Origin: CALBPI01 sp039821605
GTDB taxonomy: Bacteria > Pseudomonadota > Gammaproteobacteria > Steroidobacterales > Woeseiaceae
Direction: 5' to 3'
Length of the DNA stretch: 64,000 nt
Assembly (NCBI GenBank): GCA_039821605.1
Contig: JBCBNV010000001.1
Location: 868,001 to 932,000, forward strand
A program made the position numbers and the translations under genes. Below are positions 44,237-54,461 of the stretch, one piece after another (position 1 is the stretch's first letter; each line of letters starts with the position of its first letter). The notes under the pieces were generated by a model that was given only the letters and a program-made list of their open reading frames with translations, did not search any database and was not told the DNA's origin.

Positions 44237-45139
44237 TCATTGCAGGCAGCCGGCAGGCAGGCCCTCGAGCTGCGCCATCAAACGCTCAAAGCGTGTCTGT
44301 TCGGCGTCGCTGCCGCTCTTGTAGGTCGATCTCGCGAGGATGCTTTTCTCATGCCCTAATACACTGACGTCAAAACCGGTCGTGCCATCACGCTGGAGGT
44401 TGCGGGGCAGGTTCCACACAGCGGCGTCTCGGAGTGCTCGAACCGTCGCCTCGCCGACGCACGCGTTCAATCGCAGCACGATCGCATCGCCGATGCGTTC
44501 ACCGGGCGCGTAGGACTGCCGGGACAACTCGCCGCCCTCGATCCGCATAATGAAGCCGTTCGATTGATCCTTCGGTAAGCGAACCAAGCGGAGGGTCAGC
44601 ATCTCGGGCGCGAGCACACCCTCCGACAGTTTTTCGAGGCCGTCCTCCAGGTCCGCAATTTGGACGCCCGCGTCAGCATGGGCTTCTGCGACGTCGAGCA
44701 GTGCCGCGGCCAGGCCCAGTAGCTCTGGCGACGGCGCACCGTCAAATAACTGCACCGCGGTCTTTTCGTGACCTGCGATCGCCAGGTGTACGCGGCACGA
44801 CACGCGTAGCGGCGCCTCTTCCTTATCGGCTTTCTTTTTTTCGCCGTAGCGCGCCTCGAACGCTGAGAAACCAGCGTCGTTCAGCAAGGACAGCATCTGC
44901 TGCCGGTCCGTCGTGCTGATGAGCACCTGCTGTGTTCGATTGAAAACGGCAACGCTGCCGCGATAGACCGTGAGCGATCGTCGACTTTGTGCGTTCGCAC
45001 ATGAGACCTCAAGGCGAAACGGGATTTCCGCGTCACTCATGGCAGCTTGAATTTGGTCGTCGAGAGAATCGCTGCCCGAAACAGAAACAGACACCGCGGC
45101 GAGCATCGTCGCTAGGACATTGATAAATAGCGCGTTCAT
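44237..45139 (-). CDS. secreted protein of unknown function
   Basis: 300 residues with a weak signal peptide (MNALFINVLATMLAAVSVSVSGS). No known domain is visible. It contains four or five cysteines (VSCANA, RVSCRVHL, NACVGEA, AGCLQ) and an amphipathic middle part. It precedes the protease gene in the same direction with 62 bases between, so the two may be cotranscribed. Confidence 0.6.
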   Translation of the reverse strand: MNALFINVLATMLAAVSVSVSGSDSLDDQIQAAMSDAEIPFRLEVSCANAQSRRSLTVYRGSVAVFNRTQQVLISTTDRQQMLSLLNDAGFSAFEARYGEKKKADKEEAPLRVSCRVHLAIAGHEKTAVQLFDGAPSPELLGLAAALLDVAEAHADAGVQIADLEDGLEKLSEGVLAPEMLTLRLVRLPKDQSNGFIMRIEGGELSRQSYAPGERIGDAIVLRLNACVGEATVRALRDAAVWNLPRNLQRDGTTGFDVSVLGHEKSILARSTYKSGSDAEQTRFERLMAQLEGLPAGCLQ

Positions 45140-45263
45140 GGAACCACCGCGGCACTGCTGCCTTTCGAGTGTCGGAAAACTTTACTGTCCGCGAGTTGTA
45201 CACGTCTTTTTCGAGGCATAGGATCAGGCGACATAACAATAATTCGCTCGGAGAGGTACGCTC

Positions 45264-48200
45264 ATGGCCCGCCGGTACGTATGGATTCCCGCCGCCCTCC
45301 TCTTGTTATTCGGTATTGCGTCGGCGCAAGGCGACGGGGCACCGCCTGAGGGTGCCAAACCACTCGAGCAAATAAAAGCGAAGGCCACGAACACGCCTCT
45401 GCCCTCGCTCGCCACGGCCGGCGCCATGGCCGCGAATCAATTCGTATTGCAGTCCGAGCCACGCGAGGTGGCCAACATCCGCTTTGACGGAAAGCCGCTG
45501 CCCGCGTTTGGTGAATCCGCCATCGATGCCATTGACCCGCTATTGCAACAGGCACCCGGCGCGTTGCTGACCAACGTCGTCAGCGGTTTCCCGGGCGCTT
45601 CCAACAACGATAACGGCGCCATACTCGGTTTTCTGATTGCGCCCCCCGATACGGACGGTGCCGTCGGTCCGAACCATTTCGTGCAGATGATCAATCTGCT
45701 GACGACGATATACGACAAGAACGGCAACGAGGTCGTTGCCTCGTTCCCAAGCAACGCGATCTGGGCCGGCATCGGCGGCGATTGCGAGCCCAACAACCAG
45801 GGCGACCCCATTGTGCTCTACGATGAGCAGCAGGACCGCTGGCTTGTCAGTCAGTTTGCATTCCCCGATGACCGCTCCTCGTTCGCGCAATGCGTAGCCA
45901 TTTCGCAGACGGGCGACCCGACGGCGGCCTACAACCGCTACGAGTTTTCGTTCGACGGCATCGGCTTCAACGACTACCCGAAGCACGGCATCGTGACCGA
46001 CTCGATCACGATGATGGCAAACCTGTTTACACCGGTCGGCAACAACTTCCTGTTCGCCGGTACCTACCTGGGTGTCATGGACAAGAACGCCATGTACGCA
46101 GGCCTACCGGCAACCTTGCTGGGTCTGAACATCGGCACGGGTGAATTCGGCTTTGTGGCCGGCGATCTCGATGGCCCGGGCACGGCCCCTGCCCTGTTTG
46201 CAACGGCCATGTCGAACTTCAACAGTTTCGACATCTGGCAGATCGATGTCGACTGGAGCACGGAGTCCGGCTCGGTCAACCAGATCGCGACGATCCCGAT
46301 CACACCCTTCGATGCGGATCTGTGTCCGGCATTCCGCGAAGCCTGCATCCCGCAGCCGAGCGGTGGCCCTTCGCTTGAAGCGATTACCGATCGGCTCATG
46401 CACCGATTGCAGGTTCGGGATTTTGGTGCGTACCGCACGATGCTCGCAACGCACACGGTGGACGTTGGCCTGGGTCGCGCTGGCGTTCGCTGGTACGAAT
46501 TCCGCGAAACGGCGGGCGTGTGGTCGCTGTACCAGGAGGGCACCTACGGCCCCAGTGATGGCGAGAACCGATGGATGCCGAGTATTGCGATGAACGCCGA
46601 CGGCGACATCGGCCTTGGCTACCTGCTGGCCAGCAACAACACTTTTGTTTCGACAGCCGTGACGGGACAGTCCGCCTCCAACAGCGGCACGGGTGTCCTC
46701 GACGGCACCGAGTCCCTGTGTGCCGTGGGTACCGGCGTGCAGTTTGGCACGGGACGATCGGGCGACTACTCCACGACCTCGATTGATCCAACGGATGAGA
46801 GTTTCTGGCACACCAACGAAGTCTTCGTGAATACCGGTCAGTTCCAGTGGTCGACGTTCGTCTGTAACTTCACGGTGACCGACCCGGGTGGCAACACGCC
46901 GCCGAACGCGGCCTTTTCTTCCGATTGCACCGACCTGACCTGCGACTTCACGGATTCGAGTTCGGACAGCGACGGCACTGTCGTTGCCTGGGATTGGGAC
47001 TTTGGTGACGGCACGACATCTACGCTGCAAAACCCGAGTCATACCTATCTGACAGGCGGCGATTTCACCGTCACGCTCACCGTCACAGACGACGGTGGCG
47101 ACACGGGCAGCGCAACGCAAAGCGTCTCGGTGAGCGACCCGGCAAACCTGCCGCCCACCGCGGCGTTCAGCGACAGCTGCACCGACCTCACCTGCGACTT
47201 CACCGATGCGAGCACGGACGGCGACGGCACCATCGCGGCCTGGAGCTGGATCTTCGGCGATGGTGCGGTTTCCACGGAGCAAAGCCCGACCCACACCTAC
47301 GCGAGCGCCGGCACCTTTGACGTGACGCTAACGGTCACCGACGACGACGGCGACTCCGACAGTGTCACGCAGTCGGTCACGGTTAGTGAGCCGCCCAATG
47401 CCCTGCCAACCGCGGCATTTGGCGACAGCTGTACGGACCTGACCTGCGACTTCACGGATGCGAGCTCCGACAGCGACGGCACCATCGCCGCCTGGAGCTG
47501 GGCGTTCGGTGACGGTGCGACGTCGACCGAACAGAGCCCGACGCACAGCTATGCCAGTGCCGGTAGTTTTGACGTCACCCTGACCGTGACTGACGATGAT
47601 GGTGACAGCGACACGGTGACGCAATCCGTCACGGTCAGCGAACCCGCGAACATCGCGCCGACGGCGGCATTCAGCGAGAGCTGTACGGACCTCACCTGTG
47701 ACTTCACGGATGCCAGCAGCGATAGCGACGGCACGATTGCGTCGTGGAGCTGGGCCTTTGGCGATGGTACGACGTCCACGGCACAAAACCCGAGCTACAC
47801 CTATGCGGCCTCCGGCACCTACAGCGTGACGCTCACGGTCACCGACGATGACGGGGATTCGGATAGCGTCACGCAGTCGGTAACGGTCTCCGAGCCGCCG
47901 AACGTTGCGCCGACTGCATCATTCAGTGACAGCTGTACAGACCTGACCTGCAGCTTCACCGATGCGAGCACGGACAGCGACGGCTCGATTGCCTCGTGGA
48001 GCTGGGCCTTCGGCGATGGCGCGACTTCGGTGGCGCAAAGCCCAAGCCACACGTATGCGGCTTCGGGTACCTACAACGTGACGCTCACGGTGACCGATGA
48101 CGACGGCGACAGTGACAGTGTCACGCAATCCGTCACGGTCAGTGACGAGCCCGGTGAACCGATATCGGCGGCGTTCTCGTCGGACTGCAACAACTTCGTC

Positions 48201-50423
48201 TGCCAGTTCACGGACCAGAGCAGCGACGGTACGGGCACTATCGTGGCCTGGAGCTGGTCGTTCGGCGACGGCGTCACATCCAGCATGCAGAACCCGTTCC
48301 ACGGCTACCGTGACCAGTCCGTGTCGACGCGGTCGGTAACGCTCACGGTCACCAATGACCAGGGCGACTCCGACACCGTCACGCAATCTGTCAATGTGAG
48401 CGGTTCCGCGAATACGCCGCCCACCGCCGCGTTCAGCGAGAGCTGTACGGAGCTGACGTGTAACTTTACCGATGGCAGCAGCGACAGCGACGGAACCCTC
48501 GTGGCCTGGAGCTGGACCTTCGGTGACGGCGCGGCCTCGAGCGCTCAGAACCCGAGCCATACTTATGCCGCGGCGGGTACCTACAGCGTCACGCTGACGG
48601 TGATCGACAATGGCGGTGGCTCAGACAGCGTGACGCAATCTGTCACGGTCGCGGAGCCGCCCAACGCGCCGCCAACGGCCGCGTTCAGCGAGAGCTGCAC
48701 GGACCTGAGCTGCGACTTCAGCGATGCGAGCTCGGATAGCGATGGCACGATTGCCTCGTGGAGCTGGGCGTTCGGAGACGGCGCGACTTCCACGGCGCAA
48801 AACCCGAGCCATACTTATGCCGCCGCGGGGACCTACAGTGTCACGCTGACGGTGACGGATGACGACGGGGACTCCGGCAGCGTCACGCAATCGGTCACGG
48901 TCGCGGAGCCGCCCAATGCGCCACCAATGGCCGCGTTCAGCGACAGCTGTACGGACCTGAGCTGCGACTTCACCGATGCGAGCTCGGATAGCGATGGCAC
49001 GATTGCCTCGTGGAGCTGGGCGTTCGGAGACGGCGCGACTTCCACGGCGCAAAACCCGAGCCACACCTATGCCGCCGCAGGCACCTACAGCGTCACGCTG
49101 ACGGTGACGGACGATGATGGCGACAGTGACAGCGTTACGCAGTCGGTGACTGTTGCGGGGCCGCCAAACGTGGCGCCCACCGCGGCATTCACTGACAGCT
49201 GCGCCGTGCTGACTTGCGATTTCACGGATGGCAGCACGGACAGCGATGGCACCATCGTGGCGTGGAGCTGGAGCTTCGGTGATGGCGCCTTGTCGACCGA
49301 GCAAAACCCGACCCACGTCTACGCGAGTGCTGGCAGCTTCGACGTAACCCTGACGGTTACGGACGACGGCGGCGATTCCGACAGTATCACGCAATCCGTG
49401 ACCGTCACGGAGCCGCCCAATGATCCGCCGACAGCAGCGTTCAGCGATAGTTGTGCAGACCTGACCTGCGACTTTAGCGACAGCAGCAGCGACACTGACG
49501 GCACGATCGCAGCCTGGAGCTGGGCATTTGGTGACGGTGCAACGTCGACAGCACAAAACCCGAGCCACACTTACGCCGCTGCAGGCACCTACAGCGTCAC
49601 GCTGACGGTGACCGATAACGACGGCGACAGTGACAGCGTCACCCAGTCCGTCACGGTGGCAGAGCCGCCCAACCTGCCGCCGACTGCGGCATTCAGTGAC
49701 AACTGCACGGACCTGGCGTGCAACTTCACCGACGGCAGCAGCGACAGTGACGGCACGATTGCCGCCTGGAGCTGGGCATTTGGTGACGGTGCAACGTCGA
49801 CTGCACAGAACCCGAGCCACACGTATGCCGCCGCAGGCACCTACAGCGTCACGTTGACGGTGACCGATAACGACGGCGACAGTGACAGCGTCACTCAGTC
49901 GGTGACAGTGTCTGAACCGCCGAATGCGCCGCCGAGTGCCGCCTTCAGCGACAGTTGCAGCGATCTCGATTGCGCGTTCACGGATGCCAGCTCTGACGGC
50001 GATGGCAGCATCGTGGCGTGGAGCTGGTCGTTTGGCGACGGCGCGACGTCCAACGCGCAAAGCCCGAGTCACACCTACGCGAGCGCCGGCACCTATTCTG
50101 TCACGCTCACGGTCACCGACGACGATGGCGACAGCGACAGCGTCACCCAGTCCGTCACGGTGACCGAGGCGGGATCGGGTGCTGCGCCCACGGCATCATT
50201 CAATGTGTTCTGTCGGTCGAGCTTCTGCTTCTTCGTTGATCAGAGCACGGACAGCGACGGCAGCATTGTGAGCTGGAGCTGGGACTTCGGAGACGGCACG
50301 AGCTCAACACAGCAGAACCCGTTCAAGGTCTATGGCAGCTCGGGTACTTTCGCAGTCACGCTGACGGTCACCGATAACGACGGCAACACCAACTCGACGA
50401 CGCAGGATGTCACGTTACCCTGA
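45264..50423 (+). CDS. 1719-residue secreted protein with 14 PKD repeats
   Basis: A signal peptide (RRYVWIPAALLLLFGIASA) is followed by ~520 residues of a beta-propeller-like domain (TDGAVGPNHFVQMINLLTTIYDKNGNEV..., WLVSQFAF, NDYPKHGIVTDSITMMANLF) common in secreted PKD proteins. From residue ~545 to the end are 14 PKD domains of ~83 residues with the core WSWxFGDGxxSxxQxPxHxYxxxGxxxVTLTVTDxxG. Almost every repeat carries a C-x4-C pair (SCTDLTCDFTD). PKD domains act as rigid extracellular spacers. The C-terminus ends in a PKD unit with no sorting signal or anchor. GAGAGG stands before ATG 45264. The protein probably sits at the surface or is released, perhaps as an adhesin. Confidence 0.9.
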   Translation: MARRYVWIPAALLLLFGIASAQGDGAPPEGAKPLEQIKAKATNTPLPSLATAGAMAANQFVLQSEPREVANIRFDGKPLPAFGESAIDAIDPLLQQAPGALLTNVVSGFPGASNNDNGAILGFLIAPPDTDGAVGPNHFVQMINLLTTIYDKNGNEVVASFPSNAIWAGIGGDCEPNNQGDPIVLYDEQQDRWLVSQFAFPDDRSSFAQCVAISQTGDPTAAYNRYEFSFDGIGFNDYPKHGIVTDSITMMANLFTPVGNNFLFAGTYLGVMDKNAMYAGLPATLLGLNIGTGEFGFVAGDLDGPGTAPALFATAMSNFNSFDIWQIDVDWSTESGSVNQIATIPITPFDADLCPAFREACIPQPSGGPSLEAITDRLMHRLQVRDFGAYRTMLATHTVDVGLGRAGVRWYEFRETAGVWSLYQEGTYGPSDGENRWMPSIAMNADGDIGLGYLLASNNTFVSTAVTGQSASNSGTGVLDGTESLCAVGTGVQFGTGRSGDYSTTSIDPTDESFWHTNEVFVNTGQFQWSTFVCNFTVTDPGGNTPPNAAFSSDCTDLTCDFTDSSSDSDGTVVAWDWDFGDGTTSTLQNPSHTYLTGGDFTVTLTVTDDGGDTGSATQSVSVSDPANLPPTAAFSDSCTDLTCDFTDASTDGDGTIAAWSWIFGDGAVSTEQSPTHTYASAGTFDVTLTVTDDDGDSDSVTQSVTVSEPPNALPTAAFGDSCTDLTCDFTDASSDSDGTIAAWSWAFGDGATSTEQSPTHSYASAGSFDVTLTVTDDDGDSDTVTQSVTVSEPANIAPTAAFSESCTDLTCDFTDASSDSDGTIASWSWAFGDGTTSTAQNPSYTYAASGTYSVTLTVTDDDGDSDSVTQSVTVSEPPNVAPTASFSDSCTDLTCSFTDASTDSDGSIASWSWAFGDGATSVAQSPSHTYAASGTYNVTLTVTDDDGDSDSVTQSVTVSDEPGEPISAAFSSDCNNFVCQFTDQSSDGTGTIVAWSWSFGDGVTSSMQNPFHGYRDQSVSTRSVTLTVTNDQGDSDTVTQSVNVSGSANTPPTAAFSESCTELTCNFTDGSSDSDGTLVAWSWTFGDGAASSAQNPSHTYAAAGTYSVTLTVIDNGGGSDSVTQSVTVAEPPNAPPTAAFSESCTDLSCDFSDASSDSDGTIASWSWAFGDGATSTAQNPSHTYAAAGTYSVTLTVTDDDGDSGSVTQSVTVAEPPNAPPMAAFSDSCTDLSCDFTDASSDSDGTIASWSWAFGDGATSTAQNPSHTYAAAGTYSVTLTVTDDDGDSDSVTQSVTVAGPPNVAPTAAFTDSCAVLTCDFTDGSTDSDGTIVAWSWSFGDGALSTEQNPTHVYASAGSFDVTLTVTDDGGDSDSITQSVTVTEPPNDPPTAAFSDSCADLTCDFSDSSSDTDGTIAAWSWAFGDGATSTAQNPSHTYAAAGTYSVTLTVTDNDGDSDSVTQSVTVAEPPNLPPTAAFSDNCTDLACNFTDGSSDSDGTIAAWSWAFGDGATSTAQNPSHTYAAAGTYSVTLTVTDNDGDSDSVTQSVTVSEPPNAPPSAAFSDSCSDLDCAFTDASSDGDGSIVAWSWSFGDGATSNAQSPSHTYASAGTYSVTLTVTDDDGDSDSVTQSVTVTEAGSGAAPTASFNVFCRSSFCFFVDQSTDSDGSIVSWSWDFGDGTSSTQQNPFKVYGSSGTFAVTLTVTDNDGNTNSTTQDVTLP
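46890..50420 (+). repeat. array of 14 PKD-coding repeats (~252 bases each)
   Basis: The units have a period of 246-255 bases. Some neighbours are almost identical in DNA: about 100 bases around 48723 recur exactly at 48975 (period 252), and units 11 and 12 share long identical stretches around 49510 and 49765. The array is therefore young in places and prone to unit gain or loss by recombination. Confidence 0.9.
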
Positions 50424-50436
50424 CGTTTGAGGCCAA

Positions 50437-50471
50437 GCCGCCGACGGCGGCGCGTGCACTAACGCACGCGC
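50437..50471. terminator. two adjacent hairpins between convergent genes
   Basis: GCCGCC-gac-GGCGGC at 50437-50451 and GCGCGTGC-actaac-GCACGCGC at 50450-50471 lie in the 35 bases between the stops of the PKD gene and the sialidase-like gene, the second covering the latter stop. There is no T-run, so it would be a weak bidirectional terminator. Confidence 0.4.
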
Positions 50472-53400
50472 ATGCCGTCGATGGCCTGCGGTAGCTGCAC
50501 GCGCCAGAAGTGCTTTCCGACCACTGCGGTGAAGTCGGTCATGCCCTCCTCCTCGTTCCAGTTGGCGCGGTCCAGCGTCTCGAGCGGATCGAGACCGGCA
50601 TCGCCGAGCGCGGCATTGATCGTGGCCAGCTTGTCGTCGAGCAGCGCGGCACCTTCCGTGAGGGCATCCGAGAGCTCGCCCATAAGACTGTCGCGACGAT
50701 CGAACTGCGTCCTTGTGGGACGGCCGTCATAACTCGTGACGTTGCCGTAGAGCGTACCGAGTCGTTCGCGGAGCTGCTCCTCGCCCGAGATCATGCCGCC
50801 CTTGCTCGAAGACAATGACGTGCGCAGTGTCTCGAGCTCCTCGGCAAATCCGGCCAAAGACTCGGCCAGCGCCTCGTCGGCGCCTTCCGCGCGTGCCTCG
50901 GCCTGATCACGGATCTCGATGAGGTTGTCGGAGAGGAAGCTCAGGTCGTTGATCATGTCGTAGAGCTCGAGCGCCAGTGCCTGCTGGGCGACGCGATCAC
51001 GCTTGCCGTGCGGGGTGCGCGGATCGGCGATGAGCTGGACCGTCGACTCAATCGTCTCCTTGCCCTTCGTCAACACCACGCGGTACTGGCCTTCGGGTAC
51101 ACGCGGTCCCAGGAAACCTGGCACGAGGTTGGTGGCCGGTGGAAACTTGGGTGCCTTGAAGCGCATGGGCCACTCGACGCGGTTGAGACCGCGTCGCTTG
51201 CCGCCCGGCAGCGTCGCAATCAGGCGCCCGTCGTCACCGAAGACTTCGACCTTGAGGTCGCCGAACAGGTGGCGCTTCCTGAGGTAGTACACAATCGTCG
51301 CGGCCTGCGGCGGGTTGCTGCCGACAAACGCGTCGTGCGCACCGAAGCTCTGGATCTGTGCATTGAGAATCATTGGTGCTGGACGCGTGTCGAGCACGGA
51401 CACGTTGGCGTCGATGATTTCCTGCGTCAGACCACGCAGCGGCGTGATGTCGTCAATGACGTATACGCCACGCCCGTGCGTGCCGATGACGAGATCGTGT
51501 TCCGTCGGGTGGATGACGAGATCGTGCACGGCAACGCGGGGCAGGTTCTCCGAGAAACGCGCCCAGTGCTCACCCTGGTCGAGCGTGATGTAGAGACCCT
51601 CTTCCGTACCCAGGAACAGCAGGTCCGGGTTAACAGGGTCCTGCTTGATGACCCAGGCGTAACCCTCGATATCGTCGGTGATGATGGGCGCCCAGGTCTG
51701 GCCGTAATCCGTGGTGCGGAAGACATAGGTGTTCATGTCACCGCGGCGGTGGCCGTCGAAGGACACGAATGCCGAGGCTTCGTCGTGCGGGCTGGCCTCG
51801 ATGCGAGACACCCAGGTGCCCCCGGGCACACCATCGATATTGCCGACCACGTTGTCCCAGCTACGGCCGCCGTTGCGTGTGAGCTGCACGTTGCCGTCGT
51901 CAGTGCCCACCCAGATCGTACGGTGGTCGAGTGGTGACTCGCTGATCGAGTAGATCGTCGTGTAGTTCTCGGCCGTCGAGTTGTCGACGGTGATACCGCC
52001 CGACTCGGGCTGACGCTGACCCTGCGGGTCGTTTGTGGTCAGGTCGGGCGAGATGGCCTTCCAGGACTCACCGCGATCCGTGCTGCGGAACAGGTACTGC
52101 GCGCCGTAGTACAGGGTGCCGGGCTTGTTCGGGCTCAGGTGCAGCGGCGTGTTCCAGTTGAACCGCAGCTTGTCCTGACCGTCTTCGGGCGCGGGCTGGA
52201 TCCGTTTGATCTCGAGCGTTTCGCGGTCCACGCGCTTGAGCTGACCACCCTGGTATTCCGTGTAGAGAATGCGGTCGTCGTTGGGGTCGGGAAACGCCCA
52301 GAAGCCGTCGCCAAAACCAATGTTTTGCCAGTCCTTGTTCTGAATGCCGCCCGGTGCCTGCGACGGGCCGGCCCAGGAGCCATTGTCTTGCAGGCCGCCA
52401 TACACGTTGTACGGCCAGCGCGAGTCAACGGCCACATGGTAGAACTGGCTGACCGGCAGGTTCGCCACGTGCCGCCAGTGGAAGCCCTTGTCTTCGGAGA
52501 TGTAGACACCGCCATCGGTGCCTAGCACAAGCTGCCGTGGATTCGCGGGGTTGATCCAGAGCGCGTGGTGGTCGGGATGGATCGACACCGAGAAGCCCGC
52601 GCCAAACATACCTGAGAACGACTCGCCGCCATCGGTGCTTACGGTCAGGCTGAAGCCGGGCTTGTAGACGCGCTCGGGGTCGTTGGGATCCACCACGAGT
52701 TCGCCGAAGTAGAACGGACGCAGCTGAATGTTGCCCGAGTCGTCTTTCGCGACCCAGGTGTCGCCGCCGTCATCCGAGCGATACAGCGCCGTGTTCTCGC
52801 TCTCCACAGTGGCGTAAACGATGTTGGGGTCAGAAGCAGCAACGGTGACTGCGATGCGACCAAGATCGGTCTCCGGTAGACCTTCCGTCAGTTCTTCCCA
52901 GGTGTCACCACCATCGGTGCTGCGGTAAAGACCAGAGGTCTCACCGCCTGATTCGAAGAAGTCCGGGTAGCGGCGGACCTGCCACATGCCCGCGTAGAGC
53001 ACGCCGGCATCGGGTGTCATGGCCAGGTCGGCGCAGCTCGTCGCGTCGTCGATGTTGAGCACGTTCTTCCAGGTCTCGCCACCGTCGGTGGTGCGAAACA
53101 CACCACGGTCGCCGCCAGGCGCCCAGAGATGGCCCAGTGCACACACGTAAACCGTATCGCTGTCGTCGGGATGAACAAGCAGCTCGGCGATGTGGTCCGA
53201 GTCTTCGAGCCCGAGGTGCTGCCACTTCTCACCGCCGTCCGTTGAGCGATAGACGCCGTCGCCCGGAGACACCGTGTTGCGCACCCAGCTTTCGCCAGTG
53301 CCGACCCAGACCGTTTCCGCGTTGCTGGGATCGACGCGAACGGCGCCGATTGACTGCATGTGTTCGTCGAAGATCGGTGTGTATACGATGCCGCCGTCGT

Positions 53401-53617
53401 CCGACTTCCAGACGCCGCCGCTTGCGGTGCCGATGTACAGCGTGATGGGTCCGTCGGCATTGACCACGCCGTCGACGGCAGAAATACGGCCGCTCATGAC
53501 GGCCGGGCCGATACTGCGCGCGCTGAGCGCGCCAAACGTCGCTGAGCTCAGCTCAATGGCGCCGTGTGCGCCCGCCGAAAGTGCCAGCGCGGCAACAAGG
53601 ATGGTGCTGCGGTTCAT
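50459..53617 (-). CDS. sialidase/VPS10-like propeller protein
   Basis: 1052 residues with a signal peptide (ILVAALALSAGAHG). Many BNR/sortilin-like blades with Asp-box wording are visible (SDDGGIVYTPIF, STDGGEKWQHLG, TTDGGETWKN, STDGGDTWEEL, SDDGGDTWVA, STDRGESWKAIS, TRNGGRSWDNV, TTDYGQTWAPI). The last ~250 residues form a beta-sandwich (VEVFGDDGRLIATLPGGKRRGLNRVEWPM...) and a helical tail. Catalytic sialidase residues are not evident; this family is known as VPS10-like or glycosyl hydrolase-like secreted proteins in many gammaproteobacteria and Bacteroidetes. ATG 53617 (GGAG upstream) is preferred over 53632. It follows the LolA-like gene by 94 bases. Confidence 0.9.
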   Translation of the reverse strand: MNRSTILVAALALSAGAHGAIELSSATFGALSARSIGPAVMSGRISAVDGVVNADGPITLYIGTASGGVWKSDDGGIVYTPIFDEHMQSIGAVRVDPSNAETVWVGTGESWVRNTVSPGDGVYRSTDGGEKWQHLGLEDSDHIAELLVHPDDSDTVYVCALGHLWAPGGDRGVFRTTDGGETWKNVLNIDDATSCADLAMTPDAGVLYAGMWQVRRYPDFFESGGETSGLYRSTDGGDTWEELTEGLPETDLGRIAVTVAASDPNIVYATVESENTALYRSDDGGDTWVAKDDSGNIQLRPFYFGELVVDPNDPERVYKPGFSLTVSTDGGESFSGMFGAGFSVSIHPDHHALWINPANPRQLVLGTDGGVYISEDKGFHWRHVANLPVSQFYHVAVDSRWPYNVYGGLQDNGSWAGPSQAPGGIQNKDWQNIGFGDGFWAFPDPNDDRILYTEYQGGQLKRVDRETLEIKRIQPAPEDGQDKLRFNWNTPLHLSPNKPGTLYYGAQYLFRSTDRGESWKAISPDLTTNDPQGQRQPESGGITVDNSTAENYTTIYSISESPLDHRTIWVGTDDGNVQLTRNGGRSWDNVVGNIDGVPGGTWVSRIEASPHDEASAFVSFDGHRRGDMNTYVFRTTDYGQTWAPIITDDIEGYAWVIKQDPVNPDLLFLGTEEGLYITLDQGEHWARFSENLPRVAVHDLVIHPTEHDLVIGTHGRGVYVIDDITPLRGLTQEIIDANVSVLDTRPAPMILNAQIQSFGAHDAFVGSNPPQAATIVYYLRKRHLFGDLKVEVFGDDGRLIATLPGGKRRGLNRVEWPMRFKAPKFPPATNLVPGFLGPRVPEGQYRVVLTKGKETIESTVQLIADPRTPHGKRDRVAQQALALELYDMINDLSFLSDNLIEIRDQAEARAEGADEALAESLAGFAEELETLRTSLSSSKGGMISGEEQLRERLGTLYGNVTSYDGRPTRTQFDRRDSLMGELSDALTEGAALLDDKLATINAALGDAGLDPLETLDRANWNEEEGMTDFTAVVGKHFWRVQLPQAIDGMRVR

Positions 53618-53711
53618 CGTGGATCTCCCCAAAAATCCAGGCCCGACCGTGCGCCCGGGCGCCGCGGATTGTGATGCCGCCCGCCCAGGTGGGGCGGGCG
53701 GCAGGTTCTGC

Positions 53712-54461
53712 TTACTCGCCCGCCGGGGCTTCGGCAGCCGGCATCGCGAAGCGATCGGCCGAGATGTCGCTCACGTTGAGCTCAGTCTTTTCGATGGTGA
53801 TCGCCTGCTGCATGGGCGTGGGTCCGTCGCCGATCGAGGCGATCATGGAGTGGGCCATGACGATGTCACCGACTTCCTTGTAGTCGCCGATGGACTGCGA
53901 GAACGCCATTTCGTTGCCCTGGATGTCACGGACACCCTTGGACAGAAACGGCAGGCAGTATTCGGTATCGAGATAGATCGTCGAGGCGTCACCACTCTCG
54001 GCGCGAACGATCTTGATCGCGTAAGCCTCGGTGCCTTCAATGTCTTCCGTGCCGATGAGCTCGACCTCGTGGCCCTTCTCTTTCCAGTCGACGAGCGGGC
54101 CTTCCCACTCGGCCATTTCCTTGATCGACTTGAGCTCGTCGTCGGCCATCTTCTCGGGTGTCGTTTTGCCCATAAACGGCATCACGGCCCAGCCCGTCTC
54201 ACCATCATAAGCCTGTACGGCAACCATGCCCTGGATCTCGAACTCCATGCGTACGTTGTTGGGCTGCAGGAACTCGATCGTGAACGGTGCCTGCATCGGG
54301 CCCATGGTCATCGTGCCTGTCATGCGCGCTGACTCGACTGACTTGATGTTGTCGAGGCCACCCACGGTCTCGAAGTTGCAGGACAACACCTCATCGAGAT
54401 CTGCCGCCATCGCGGTGCCGGACAGCAGCAAGGCGGTAACTGCGAGTACAGGTTTCTTCAT
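53712..54461 (-). CDS. LolA-like outer-membrane lipoprotein-sorting family protein
   Basis: 249 residues from ATG 54461 with a signal peptide (VLAVTALLLSGTAMA). The mature protein has the fold wording of LolA/LolB-like periplasmic proteins: VESARMTGTMTMGPMQAPFTIEFLQPNNVRMEFEIQGMVAVQAYDGETGWAVMPFMGKTTPEKM, and AYAIKIVRAESGDASTIYLDTEYCLPFLSK. It is longer than LolA and unlikely to replace it; such paralogues accompany secreted proteins. The next gene downstream on the same strand is the sialidase-like gene. Confidence 0.8.
   Translation of the reverse strand: MKKPVLAVTALLLSGTAMAADLDEVLSCNFETVGGLDNIKSVESARMTGTMTMGPMQAPFTIEFLQPNNVRMEFEIQGMVAVQAYDGETGWAVMPFMGKTTPEKMADDELKSIKEMAEWEGPLVDWKEKGHEVELIGTEDIEGTEAYAIKIVRAESGDASTIYLDTEYCLPFLSKGVRDIQGNEMAFSQSIGDYKEVGDIVMAHSMIASIGDGPTPMQQAITIEKTELNVSDISADRFAMPAAEAPAGE

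Noticed and set aside
46104..50072. Several long open frames on the minus strand (up to 483 residues) under the PKD array
   Set aside because: They mirror the repeat period of the PKD gene, are rich in Arg/Val/Gly without domain motifs and have no ribosome binding sites. They result from the biased codon use of the repeats.
46890..50420. Regular repeats that could suggest a CRISPR array
   Set aside because: The period is ~250 bases, the units code in frame and are PKD domains. No short direct repeats with unique spacers are present.
53274..54332. Plus-strand frame of 352 residues opposite the sialidase-like and LolA-like genes
   Set aside because: It crosses the border of two well-supported minus-strand genes and has no recognisable domain.
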